From contig JAHWDD010000004.1 of assembly GCA_023897205.1 (NCBI GenBank), positions 3,596,001 through 3,660,000 of the forward strand: 64,000 nucleotides of DNA, given 5' to 3'. This document shows positions 22,982-34,547 of the stretch, piece after piece. The position numbers were made by a program, and so were the translations under genes. Each line of letters begins with the position of its first letter. Within the stretch, counting starts at the first letter, position 1. The stretch comes from Exophiala sp. HKRS030. Taxonomy: Eukaryota; Ascomycota; Eurotiomycetes; Chaetothyriales; Herpotrichiellaceae. Below the pieces are notes generated by a model. That model was not told the origin of the DNA, did no database searches, and worked only from the letters and a program-made list of their open reading frames with translations.

Positions 22982-23549
22982 TCCGTTTCATGGCATGTCC
23001 GGATGAGACTGGCGCAGATACGGCTAGAGGTCAGCGACATACAGGTGATCAAAAGTTTAGTAGAACATCAGTCCTTCCATGCAGACGCTCACAGAAGCCT
23101 CGCTGCCCAATCTTTTCAAGGCTATTGAGGCTCTGGAAAAACCGCGACGAATGTGTCATGACTTTGCCGAGAATCGGAAAAACGGATCAATGTTGATTCG
23201 GCGCCGGGTGGGTCGTCAGTATTAATCTTTGCGCCGATTGGCCAGTGGTGCGCTACTCCAAGATATTCATGCCTTTGAAGGTGACGCTTCGGAGCCATAC
23301 ATCTTCTAGATACTAACGATTTCTAAAGCCATCGGGAATTTTTCGCTGGAGCAGCTACAGTCCACACTAAAGCGCGACGTCTTGTAAACAAGTTAGGTTC
23401 AATAACCGAACTCCTTCCAGAAAAGAAAAGAAAAGGATGGCGAGACACACAAGTTCCTTCAGCACTCGGATATCCCATTGCTTGCCATCCTCGACAAGCC
23501 ACTCCTTACCTTTACTCTTGAGCCTTGATCTGCACGAAGACTACCCATC
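22982..23549. promoter_or_regulatory. Bidirectional promoter, Zn2Cys6 regulator / transaldolase
   Basis: 568 bp between divergent start codons. Palindrome site 4 lies at 23198-23207. No gene seen inside. Confidence 0.55.
23198..23207. promoter_or_regulatory. CCGGCGCCGG palindrome, site 4 (9/10)
   Basis: TCGGCGCCGG, 217 bp upstream of the regulator ATG and 343 bp upstream of the transaldolase ATG. Confidence 0.6.
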
Positions 23550-24645
23550 ATGGCCCTCGACAGCTTGGAACAGCTTAGAAAACACACCACCATCGTCGTG
23601 GACAGCGCCGACTTCGACATCCTGCCGCAGTACAAGCCGCAAGATGTGACGACCAACCCTCTACATATCATGACGGCGACCAAACTTCCCAAATTCAACT
23701 GGATTCTCGAAAAGGCCGCAAGGTACGGGCTTGAAAAGTCAACGGAAGCTGCTGAGCAGGAGTCCGCCGCCCTGCTGCAGCTGCTGGTGACGTTTGGCGC
23801 AGAAATCCTCAAGCGCATCCCCGGACGGACGTCGACCGAAGTCGACGCGATCCATTCGTTCGACAAGGACGCAACGATCCGCGTGGCGCGCGAGATCATC
23901 GCCATGTACGAAGAACTCGGCATCTCCAAGGAGCGCGTGCTCATCAAGATCGTCTCGACCTGGGAAGGTCTCCAGGCCGCGAGGGTCCTCGAGCGCGACC
24001 ACGGCATCCACTGCAACATGACGGCCATCTTCTCCGTGCACCAGGCCACCCTGGCCGCCGAGGCAGGGTGTACCTTGATCTCGCCCTTCGTGGCTCGCAC
24101 CACGGACTGGTACTACAAGAACCGTCCCCAACGGGACTACACCGGTTGGAAAGGCCCCGGGGTCAAGCTCGTCGACGAAATCTTTAAGAGCTACCACTCC
24201 AAGGGATTCAAGACGGAAATCATGGCCGCCAGTCTGCGCACCATGGACGAGATCTCCAAACTCTCGGGACTACAGCTGATGACACTAAACGCCGGTACGC
24301 TGGCGGAGCTAAGGAGTGAAGTGGTACCCATGACCAAAAGCCTCGATGCGGATAAAGGTAAGTCAGTAGGAAAGAAGTGTTCGGCCATTCCCTTTGAATC
24401 TGTTGCTGGTTCTGTCATCACTGCTAACATATCATTACCTAGTATCCGCCATGGCCAACGGACATCCCAAGGACATCAAGCCCGTCTTCCTCGACAACGA
24501 GGAAAAGTTCCGCCTCGCCATGTTCTTGGACCAGCCGGGCACCGATAAGCTCGATGAGGCCATTCGAATCTTCCTGGACGCTGGAAAGGAAACGACGGCA
24601 CTACTGAGGGCGAAGATGGATTCGTTGGTGAATGCAAGCGCATGA
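23550..24645 (+). CDS. Transaldolase paralogue
   Basis: Two exons, 23550-24357 and 24443-24645, give 336 aa (family about 320-335). The 85-nt intron (GTAAGT...CTAG, branch GCTAAC) joins LDADK to VSAMANGH. Transaldolase active-site residues are all present: Asp18 (VVDSADF), Asn36 (TTNP), Glu97 (STEVDA), Schiff-base Lys133 (LIKIVSTWEG), Thr158 (NMTAIFS) and Ser178 (LISPFV). Surrounding positions differ from the canonical pentose-phosphate enzyme (TTNPLHIMTA for TTNPSLI; SVHQATLAA for SFxQAVAxA; SPFVARTTDWYYKN for SPFVGRILDWY). It may be a specialised transaldolase or aldolase acting in the cluster; this is inference. It is head-to-head with the Zn2Cys6 gene. Confidence 0.9.
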
Positions 24646-25109
24646 AGTGGCAAAGTGCAAGTGCATTAAACAACCAGAGCACAAGTCGATAGACGGGGTA
24701 AATGGGTATATATGTGGCGCATTTGGATAGGCATCATTTTCGTCAGATCGATAATCAAGTACATATTGTCATGACCCCTTGAATCTAGAGTCCCAACCTG
24801 CCAATATTGTATTGTACTCCGTAGTCTATCTGAATGTTGGCCAGTGACGGCCTGATTATGCTTACGTCCCAAGTTACACCTCCTACTTCCTCAACTTTCA
24901 TAACCACCCTCGCCTTCGAGACTCGTCGACTGCAAAGTCCCAATAATAGTGTTTCGAACGATGTCAGGCTACGGGCATTAGTTGAACTGATTGAACTCAT
25001 GATATAACGAGCTTCATTATTGGCGCAACTGGCTTTGTGTTTGACCAGGCAGTGACCGGCTACGTCCTATGGTTATTCTATTCTACGTTTGGAAATAGCA
25101 GGCAAACAT
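24646..25109. other. Convergent intergenic region
   Basis: 3' flanks of transaldolase (+) and P450 (-). Contains one TACTCCGTA 9-mer (24815-24823). No gene seen. Confidence 0.55.
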
Positions 25110-26889
25110 TCATAGAGCTATGGACAGCCGCGGCGTGACCTTGACCCACAGCTCTCCTGGACTGCTATTGAACCATTCGAGGGTATCCAGCTCTGCGTTT
25201 GGGTCTACCAGCTCGACATGGAACTGGTTGAATATCGACGCAACGGCGATCTGAAGTTCCATGTAGGCGAGATTTCGACCTACGCAGGCTCGGCTGCAAC
25301 GACTGAATCAGTATCTGAACAACATCGTAATCATCGCAGGTAAGGAAGTAAACTCACCCTCCAGTGCTGAACGGGAGACTGAATTTCTTCAGAGCGGGCA
25401 ATTGCTTCTCATCAGTCCAGCGTTCAGGCTTGAACTCGAACGGGTCAGGGAACAGGTCAGGGTCATGGTGCACCGACCAAGTCGGAACCGACACGGTGGT
25501 GTTGCCCGGAATCTTCTGGCCGGCGATCACGCAGCCCTGGGGAGGTGTGATCCGAGGCAGGCCAATGCCGACGGGAGGACGTTCTCGGAGTGCTTCATCG
25601 ATACAGTTGCGGAGGTATTGGATATCTTTTACAGCATCATTGCTGCAGACCTGAACACCCGGGGGGAACGCTGAGATTATTTCCTCCTGGAGTTTTTTCT
25701 GGGCCGCTTGGTTGCGGGCCAGGTGATACATCAAGCTCGTGAGCGCGCTGCCAATGGTATCGTTGCCTGCATTGAGCTGGGAAAATTTGTTAGGTATCGG
25801 GGTGAAACAATGGCATTAGTCGTTGCGACTACGGGACAAAACACGTACCAGGGAGTTGGACTCTGCAATAAGCTCACCGAAAGGCATCACATAGCCACCG
25901 GGCTTGCGGTTAGCAGCCATGACCCGCGACCAGATGTCGTGAGGAGCCGTTTCCTCGGGAATCTCTTCGCGTCGGCGGATGCGATAGATGCTCATGTTTG
26001 AGAAGTTGGCGCCCATCTTCGCACCGTACGAGCAGTACAGAATGTTCTTTTTCAACCATTTGGCAAGATCCGTACCGAGGTAACCGACATTGTTGGCAAA
26101 CTTGACTCCTCCAAGGAAGGATGCAATGGCTTCAACCTGGTACTGCTTGCCTTCGGGCGTCTCTGCGGTGCACGTGTCGTTTCCATTCTCGAGGAAGTTG
26201 AATGAGTTCCCAAAGACGACGTCGCCAATAGCATCGAATGTGAACATGTGGATCCATGGCGTCGCATTGAAGCCGTTGTCACCGCATTGCGCCTGCAATT
26301 TCTCCAACCTATCAAGAAGACTCTGGACTGCTTTGATGACATACCCCTCATACTCGGCGACCCCCTTGGGTGAGAAGCTACTCGCAATCGTCCGCCGCTT
26401 CCGCGTGTGCTCTTCGCGAGATCTCGTGTTTCCTGAGCTTCGAAAGGGGCCAGCAATAGCATCGTAGAAGACATCCTTGAGAATGTCGGTAGCGCTGTGC
26501 GAATAAATGTCGGAGAATGCTTCTGGAGAGCTGAAGGACACTGTGATTTCGTCGGTGTCAACGTCCACCCAGGAGCTAAAAGCAGCATAAAAAGACGAGA
26601 CATACAGTGGTTTGGCTCAACTCTGACAATAGGACCGAGACGTTGATGAGCTTCATGAATCGCCATGAACCGCTTCATCTTCCGGTTGTGCCACATCGAC
26701 CATAATGATGTGATGCCAGAGAGTCCGGCGGAGGGATACTTTCGAAGCCCTTTGGGGTCTAGGAAGTACCTTGTAACAGGAATTCCGACCGCACATAGCA
26801 CCACGAAAGCAAGTAACGTTGCTAGTAAGGTTAGTAATGAACCAGAATAGTGAAATGATTTGTAGAGTAAACATACGAATGGACAACAT
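25110..26889 (-). CDS. Cytochrome P450 monooxygenase
   Basis: Five exons, 26889-26877, 26821-26606, 26540-25849, 25776-25358 and 25293-25110, give 507 aa. Introns are 55, 65, 72 and 64 nt. The spliced N terminus MLSI/PTLLAFVVLCAVGIPV is a membrane anchor. Motifs in order: I-helix AGNDTIG, ExxR in DEALRERPP, FKPERWTDE and heme loop FSTGGRACVG with Cys about 450, completed by the last splice. The acceptor of intron 2 is set at 26541 because only that gives VEPNHLSFSSPEAF, a normal P450 stretch. It acts at the ER membrane with NADPH-P450 reductase; substrate unknown. The first intron is also an open frame, so a longer N terminus by intron retention is possible. The promoter has two palindrome sites, 231 and 387 bp upstream. 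Confidence 0.9.
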
Positions 26890-27119
26890 GTTGAAACGAT
26901 CAACGAGCGTGGATTGGCGTAGTTTCCGTGGCTTATCCTCAACCACAACGACTTCACGGTCTCATATGTGAAGATGTCTTTGTCCTTGGGAGCAAACACA
27001 GCAGCGCTCTAGATATTCCATCCTTTGTAAGGTCATCTCAGTGGCTTCGGGCACTACATTGGGGAATTGAACTCGACTGCATCACGTCGATTCCGGGGCT
27101 CATGATGCTCACAACAAGG

Positions 27120-27129
27120 TCGGCGCCGG
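27120..27129. promoter_or_regulatory. CCGGCGCCGG palindrome, site 5 (9/10)
   Basis: TCGGCGCCGG, 231 bp upstream of the P450 ATG. Confidence 0.6.
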
Positions 27130-27275
27130 GGACTCCCACTGAACCCAACCAACGCATGCCCGACTAGTCTCGCAGAACGTCTCGGATTGAAGTCACCAAG
27201 ACTACGGTGTATACTATTGCCTCCGTGGATGTATCATCATGTCCTGTTCCTCGCCCGGCTCCGGTAAAGTCGCGA

Positions 27276-27285
27276 CCGGCGCCGG
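27276..27285. promoter_or_regulatory. CCGGCGCCGG palindrome, site 6
   Basis: Perfect palindrome, 387 bp upstream of the P450 ATG and 809 bp upstream of the amidase ATG. Confidence 0.65.
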
Positions 27286-28093
27286 ATGGGAACCGAAGGC
27301 TTCTCACTCGGGTGAAGTCACTGTATGCAAAGATGTCACATCTAGACACAGGAGCAAGTGAAGCCAAACTGTAGCTTTACCAGTAGATCATCTCAAGTAG
27401 TTGAACTTCTCTGAAGTGAATGAAGAGCTGGATGCTAAGGAAAGATGCTCCTAAAGACGTGAACTGGGAAAACATCCGAGGCAATTCACGCGCCGTGCAC
27501 GTGACACGAGACAATATGTGTGCGATGCATGAATGTTGTGAGATATTCATATAGGTATATTAGGAGAGATGACGTGTGCTGCGCAGGTGTAAGAAGTACA
27601 GCACAGTTCTCACGGGTCACGATTAAGCTATAACTACGTGTCGAGGTGTCCCGCAAGTCGGTACTTATATCACTCAACCACATGGCCAGCTTCACTACGG
27701 AAGACCATGAATTAGAATCATCCTCAGCGAGGAGTCTTGGTGGACGACCTACGGCTGGAAAAGAGAAAGGCGAGGCTTGCAGGTTCGAACGCTGAATTAA
27801 TTTGGATAGAGTCGGGCGAATAAATGATAGGCAAAGAAAGAAGGATGTTGTTCTGCAGACTCACATGATAGCCATCGGGAAGAGTAACAAAATCCACCAC
27901 AAGAAATGGACAATAGCCTGTACGTCCCCCAAGAAAGGACCCTTGAGGACCCTGTCCGACAAATCTTTAGTGGGGACTCTCGGATAATACCCGTTGCACT
28001 GAGGTCGTACTCCGTACTGTAGATGGATTCTTCTTCCGTACACTTTTGTAACGAAGGAGGACTTCTCCGATGGACGACAACTGACAAAGAACC

Positions 28094-30145
28094 ATGTGGC
28101 TGTTAGGACTGCTTGTCGGTCTTCTTTTTGCTGTTGCAACAGGCCAGGAGCCAATCTACAGCCCGGGCACAAGACTTACTGTCGACGATGCAAACTACTT
28201 TGTTTCGTCTCTAGTTGCGGGGCACCTACCAGATGACTGTGGCCTATGGACAGCCTCGTCAGATCGTCCGGGGGAGTACGTTGCGGCAACCGTCGTAGAG
28301 GCGGAAGAAGCCTTGGACTCCAGCGGTCTTCAGGCCATCATTTCGACTTACCTTCAGAACGACGATGTGTTTACTGAAAGGTTTCTGACGTGTATGTAAT
28401 GCTCCTGTTCTGACCATTGGCGACAAAGGCTGAAGCCAGGCCTTTTCTTCTCCTTATACTTACAAGTCCATATTCACGTTTCTCGGTACTGACATATTAC
28501 CGGTCCTGGGTAAATAGTGCTCATCATCACTGCAAAGAATGGCACCGTCGTCGAGAACTTTACAGGTCAATCACTCATCAAGTCGCAATGCGTACTTACA
28601 GGGTACCTGGGTGATGACACTACCATGCCACCTGGACCATACTTTATCTCGACACACAAACGTACCCTGCATGTTCCGTACCGCTTGTACGTAGACACTC
28701 AAAACGCCTTCACAACCGGCGTCGTTCCGTCCACGGATAAGGACGGCTTCACCAACATTCCCGTGGCAGTTGCCGCCAGTTCTTCCACCACGATTGGCGT
28801 CCCGTCGCGTCTATACTTTCGAAAAACCGAAGAAAAGCCACTCGCTGGGGTGCGACTCGGCGTCAAAGATATTTATGATCTCAAGGGACTGAAGACCGGG
28901 GCGAGTAGCCGGGCCTATTTCGATCTCTATCCCGCTAAGAACAAAACTGCTTCTGCTGTGCAACGCCTGATCGATGCAGGCGCAGTCGTCGTTGGCAAGA
29001 TGAAGACTTCGCAATTCGCTGCTCCGGAATTCGCGAGCCTGGCCATCGACTCTCAAGCACCTTTCAACGCCCGAGCAGACGGGTACCAGGAACCCGGATC
29101 CTCCTCTTCGGGCGGCGGCGCTGGTATGTCGGCGTACGACTGGCTAGATATTGCACTTGGATCAGATACGGGCGGGTCGATTCGTGTTCCAGCCTACGAA
29201 AATGGTCTTTATGGCAATCGTCCATCACATGGTTACGCGGACCTTGACCATGTCGTCCCCTTAGGTCCAGAATTTGACACTGCCGGCCTGTTGGCACGGG
29301 ATCCTAACCTTTGGAGTCAAGCCTCGCGGGTTCTCTATTCTGGTTTGACGGAGAATTACACTACCTACCCAAAGAGAATACAGACATCTGGGCTCTCGAA
29401 CAGCACAGAGACATCACTATCGCCTGTAGACAAGCAGATCCGCGAATTTGTCCAAACTCTGAGCAGACATCTGTCTGCGGATGTTACACAACTAAACTAC
29501 ACAGAACGCTGGTCAGATACTCGTCCAGCGGGCACCAATGAAGTTCTCTCCACCTATCTAGATACGACTTGGGAAGTCCTCACTGCTCAGCCACAGCTTG
29601 AACTGGTGCGAACTCCCTTTTTCGCAGACTACGCCGCCAAATACGATGGACGGCAGCCTTACGTGGATCCTTCACCCCGAGCATCTTGGGACTGGGCGCT
29701 CTCGCAGAACCCGAGCGTTGAAGACGCCAGTTTGCGAAAGGCCACGTTCAAGGCATGGTGGAATGAGCAGATCATGCCTACGAACGCAGAATCATGTTCT
29801 GACAGTATAGTTCTCTATGTCTCAAAGGACGCCTTGGGAGCGACCGGCCAGCCATCATATCGAGACATTCAGATACCGGGGTTTGGGATTCCGACCGGTT
29901 TGATGGGTGGTCTTTTCATCTCCCCAATGTCGGGAGTGCCGGATTTCGTTGTGCCTCTAGGACAAGTCCCGTACAATAGCTCCGTGACCAAGCATGAGGA
30001 ACAACTCCCAGTGACTATCAACATGATGGCGGCCAAGGGATGTGATTTGATGCTTTTTGACCTGATAGATGAACTCCATCTGTTGGGTATTCTTCCCCGT
30101 GTAAAGACTGGGACGTCTATTTATGGCGGACGAACATACCTTTGA
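28094..30145 (+). CDS. Secreted amidase-signature hydrolase
   Basis: Two exons, 28094-28391 and 28518-30145, give 641 aa; the 126-nt intron is GTATGT...ATAG. A signal peptide is evident (MWLLGLLVGLLFAVATGQ). Residues about 20-190 are an extra N-terminal domain not found in plain GatA-type amidases. The amidase signature follows with the Ser-cisSer-Lys triad in place: Lys about 216 (GVKDIYDLKG), Ser about 297 in PGSSSSGGGAG and Ser about 320 in SDTGGSIRVP. Several N-glycosylation sequons occur (NYT, NST, NSS). It should cleave an amide outside the cell or in the secretory pathway. The C-terminal half is the usual substrate-site region. Substrate unknown. Confidence 0.88.
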
Positions 30146-31028
30146 GATGTGACGAGGCAAGTATTGCAGAATCTAACCAGCTACCTTCCCACTCGTCATA
30201 TCCGTGGGCGTCCATAGATTAAGCATAGTTTGCTCTTACTGACTGGAATTAAACCCATGCGATGCCGTAAGTGGCAGCAAGCTCAATTGCGTACTGAAAT
30301 GTACATTTGATATCACATGGCCCTTTCAAATCTGAGCCAAAGACCCGGTCAGTTCATGCTTCGTACCTGATTATCGGGTAGTAAATTCGGCTTATTATAC
30401 CTTGTCCAGGGCGAAACACGGATGTTCACGAAAGGTGCTGGATCTCGCACGTGTCTCGGTGGAAGGAGAGATTGTCCAGTTGCTTGTCTCTGCTTACTCC
30501 GTTCAACTTGACGCTATCGACTCATTTACAGTCTCGATCAGTCGAGCAAGATTTTTTGTATTGTCTTGCAGATAAGGGCAGCTTTTGTTGGTCTTTTTCC
30601 ATCTTCAATTCGTGCTGTTGGCTTTGAGCTTTTGAGGAAGTCGACCGGCGTCCTCTATATTTTGGTGCTAGACGGATCCAAGAAGGATCAATGAATAATG
30701 GCCCTGACAAGTACTTCATACAGGCCGTATGACAAGTAAGGAAGAGAATCATGCATCTTGGTGTCCCTGGTAAATCAATAGTAGCTGGACGTCACGTGTG
30801 TCAAAGATGGATCCTCCGTCCCGCCTTTTGCTCTTCAAAGGGTCTTGAACCCAACCATTTCAAACACCGCGATTGTCATTGCCCACATTTCTCATCCACT
30901 TGTTCTATGCGACTCTACCGCCGACTGTTATGATATGTAGGTCAAGACATCTCCAATTTAATCATGTCAGAACACTCGGTAAGTGCGGCCGCGCGGCACA
31001 CTCCCTCTGGACAGAAGATCATGAATTA
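30146..31028. other. Intergenic region upstream of the second Zn2Cys6 gene
   Basis: 883 bp between the amidase stop and the chosen regulator ATG. No copy of the CCGGCGCCGG palindrome is present. The frame of the regulator stays open back to 30873, so its start may lie upstream of 31029. Confidence 0.5.
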
Positions 31029-34000
31029 ATGGGGAGAAATCGCGAGCAGATCGATGGTCCGCCGGCCTCGAAGCGGAGGAGGATCGCCCTTGCATGTACA
31101 CCATGCCGGCAACGAAAGGTCAAATGCGACGGGCAGAAACCTCTGTGTGGGCAGTGCGAGAATCGCAATTCGGGACCGCGATCATGCAACTACGTGGTAA
31201 TTGCCAACAGCGAAAAGCGCCAGAGCGAGAAAGAGTCAGTTCGTTGTCCCGTCCAATCCAAGCCAGAAATGGATTATCTTCACCTTCGATATACTTGACA
31301 ACTGACTCTCTATTTGTCATCACCAGGTATATTGCATCTTTGGAGCGACAACTCGCTGAACACCAACAAAGTATCTCGATTCTGAGAACGCAACAACAGC
31401 CACAGGATGCGTCTGGCAGCGCCGCGGATCTCGCTGAGTCGGAACAGGGGCAGCGAATCGACACACCAACCGCCAACTTTTCCATCCGGTCACATACTCA
31501 TGACGATGCTCAAGACCCAACCCCTCCCAATTTTGCGGGCTCCCCGACCGAAGCCATCACCATGCCTGACCAGCCATTCACGCAAACCCCAAATACTCAC
31601 AACCGAATGCGCTCTGTAGCGCCGTCTCAACATTCGACCCTGCACTCAGGACAAACTCATGCTCGAGAGTCCGACCTCTACCACGATCAACGGAGTGTGC
31701 AAGGTCACGACTCTGAACAAGGTCATCATGCTTCCAGTCCCGTGGACGCCATGGGCACCGCTATTCGGGGAGGCAGTTTCCGGTGTGACCCTACGGATGA
31801 ATACTACGGCCAATCCTCGGTGGTTTCGTTGATGAAAGAAGTCTCTCAACACCAGGGATCAGATTCGCAGCCTGCATTTGTGGACGATCGTCTGAGCCGG
31901 CCTACTAGAACCAGACAATACGCTCCGTGGAGCCGGTCTACTCTAAACGAGACCGATTTTGCGAGGCTCATGCTTCAGCCCAGGTTCTCTTTGCCTCCAC
32001 GAAGCATGGCGGAAAAGCTATTGGACATTTACTTTCAAAATGTCCAAATATTTTATCCTCTCGTACACTCGACGAGCTTTCTCAAAGAGGTCGACCGTCT
32101 GTGGCAGAGCCACGAGCAGCATCGCGATGATGATGACGACGACACATATCTTCCGGATATTGGATTGGGAGGTCCAAACTGTCAACCCACAGTGTTCTTT
32201 TGTGCATTGAATGCAATGTTTGCCTTGGGATGCGAATTCTCCGATCTACCTTCAGACGAAAAAGCAGCGGCGGCACTTGTGTATACCGAACGCATGAAAG
32301 ATCTGTTGCAAATACCCATACTCGACAGTGGCAATTTGGCGTATGTTCAAGCGTTGCTACTTGCAGGCCAACATTTGCATTGTACGCAATACCCGACGCA
32401 GTGTTGGAACGTGGTCGGCCTGGCTTGTCGAATGGCACTAGGGCTGGGCTTGCATTGCGAGAACGGCAACGAGAATGGTGGGATATCATTGGAAACGGAG
32501 ATTAAGCGCAGAGTATGGTATGGCTGCGTTCAAATGGACATGTATGTGGAGTGGACGATCTCGTGGAAAGCTCGAGAAGCATTAACTAATTAAATCGACA
32601 TCACAGGCACGTTAGCATGACCCTAGGACGACCACCTACTTTACACAACGTGAATGTGTTGCCTTTGCCGAGACCCATTGACGACGTCTACCTTGTTCCT
32701 GGCACTCGATCCTGCGAGCAGCCAGAAGGTCACATGGCCGTCACGGCATTCAACGTTGAGAATTTGAAGCTCGCCAAACTACTCGGGAACATATTGGAGA
32801 AAATCTATCACACTGCATCGTCCCAGTCCAGCCCTGGGCCCTGGTTGAACGAAAACCCAGCCCCAAGCGCCGTCCATCGCGACATTAGTGCCATTATGCA
32901 CATGGATTCGTGTCTCAAGCAGTTTGCCGACAACTTGCCAGAAGCGTTGCGGTGGGACGGCAATGCGAGTATACTATCAGAGGGTGACTCGGTCTTGCAA
33001 CGACAGCGCAACGTCCTACAAGCCAGGTGAGAACCTCGTCTCCGCGAAAAAGGTCTTTAAGACGTCAATCGTACTAAACATACTCGTAACAGGTTCATAC
33101 ATCTCAAGGTCCTTTTACATCGTCCGAGTTTCAGCGCTCACCGTTTCTGGCTACACCAAAAACGGAGGAGAGGCAACCACCAGGCTTCACAATCCCGACA
33201 TGAAACAAGCCTGTCACAGACGACGGGATTGGAACTGGTCATAGCAACGCGGGGTCGATGTGCCGTCGCATGTGTCGAAAATGCCTGCGACCTTATATTG
33301 TCGATTAGCAATGCCACGGCGATCAATGCCACCGGTGCGTGGTGGTGGAGCTTATTCTGTACGTCCCCCTTCCAAGTTATGCATCACAGTCGGCTCGAGA
33401 TGTCAACTAACCAATATCTTCGGGTACATGTACAGACATTACCACCGCTGCCATCATTCTGATCCTAGCAGAATCTTGTGAAGAACTTGTGCGAGATTTG
33501 GACAGAGACACAATGCGACTGGCGTGGGAACATGGCACCAGGACCTTGGAAAGGATCAGCCATAGTCGATCCGTGGCAGCTGACCATTTGTTGGCTTTGC
33601 GAAATTTCCGGAGCCGAGCGTTGGCTGCTCAAGATAGTGAGTGCCTGATACTCTTATTGGCCCTTTGTGAGATATTTTTTCCTGTATGTTTACCAACACA
33701 TTTTCTCGTTCGTTACACAGAAGTCACCGTCGACGATGATAACGAAGCACGAATCAACTCGATTGCAAACTTTGCAGGAACACAACAACGGCAACAGCAG
33801 CACGCCGCTAGCGTCAACAGCAACCAACCAACGAATGGTTCTTTTCTATGGCCACCAGGAGACTATGATCGAGGTTCGCTGGGCCCGGATCAACACCACC
33901 AAAACCAAACAGCCATGGGAGTCGACGGTGGTAACGAGGACAATAATTTCGACAACAATGACATGGCCGCCACCACTGCCTCGGCCGCGGGCGGCGCAGG

Positions 34001-34184
34001 TGGTCAACAACAAGGTTGGTTGTTTGACAACGACGATGATGACAACAGATTCGACGCCGCCAACATGGCATGTCTCCGACCCTTTACCGATTGGGACTTT
34101 ACTCTGGAAAACATGGTGTGGCCGTCGCCGGACAACAACATGTGGAATTATTCCGATGTCAATACTGTTCCATACCTTTTTTGA
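31029..34184 (+). CDS. Zn(II)2Cys6 transcription factor (second, larger)
   Basis: Six exons, 31029-31234, 31327-32541, 32607-33026, 33093-33358, 33436-33636 and 33721-34184, give 923 aa. Introns are 92, 65, 66, 77 and 84 nt; the first uses a GTCAGT donor. The N terminus has basic [20 protein letters not shown], with the Zn cluster on Cys 23, 26, 33, 40, 43 and 53. The coiled coil [19 protein letters not shown] follows the first splice. Residues about 330-720 are the fungal-specific regulatory domain ([22 protein letters not shown], then [17 protein letters not shown], then MTLGRPPTL, a conserved motif restored by intron 2). The tail is Asn/Asp/Gln-rich, typical of activation regions. It may regulate the neighbouring cluster or be unrelated. 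The start codon is uncertain. Confidence 0.85.
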
Positions 34185-34547
34185 TGTGGTACATTCATTA
34201 TGTACAACAGGCTCCCAAGGCACTCTCTCTCTCTCTCTCATACATGCAACATTGTCTCTTGATTCCAGCATGTGGCGTCTGGAAAACATACTGTATAATG
34301 TACGCCGTACACGGGTCAATATGGTCCCTCGGATTCCTGCGGGTGACGATTTGCCCTTTGTAGAGCTGGCCCCGATTTGTGTACAGTACTAATAAACAAT
34401 GTCGACGTTGGTAAATATGATATCCCCTAAAGAACGTCCAGACTTTTTGAGCAGGGTATAATATACAAAGTTGAGAGGTGTGGAAAAAAAGAGCGCGCGC
34501 GCACACACACAAACACACAAATGTAATTTATACATTGGCAAATTGTC
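34185..34547. other. Convergent 3' region with AATAAA signal
   Basis: 363 bp between convergent genes. AATAAA at 34391-34396 suits 3'-end formation of the regulator. CTCTCTCTCTCTC near 34221 and a GCGCGCGCACACAC microsatellite near 34494 are present. Confidence 0.55.

Larger units (their letters stand above)
26890..28093. promoter_or_regulatory. Bidirectional promoter, P450 / amidase
   Basis: 1.2 kb between divergent start codons. Palindrome sites 5 and 6 lie on the P450 side. A TACTCCGTA 9-mer is at 28008-28016, close to the amidase start. No gene seen inside. Confidence 0.55.
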
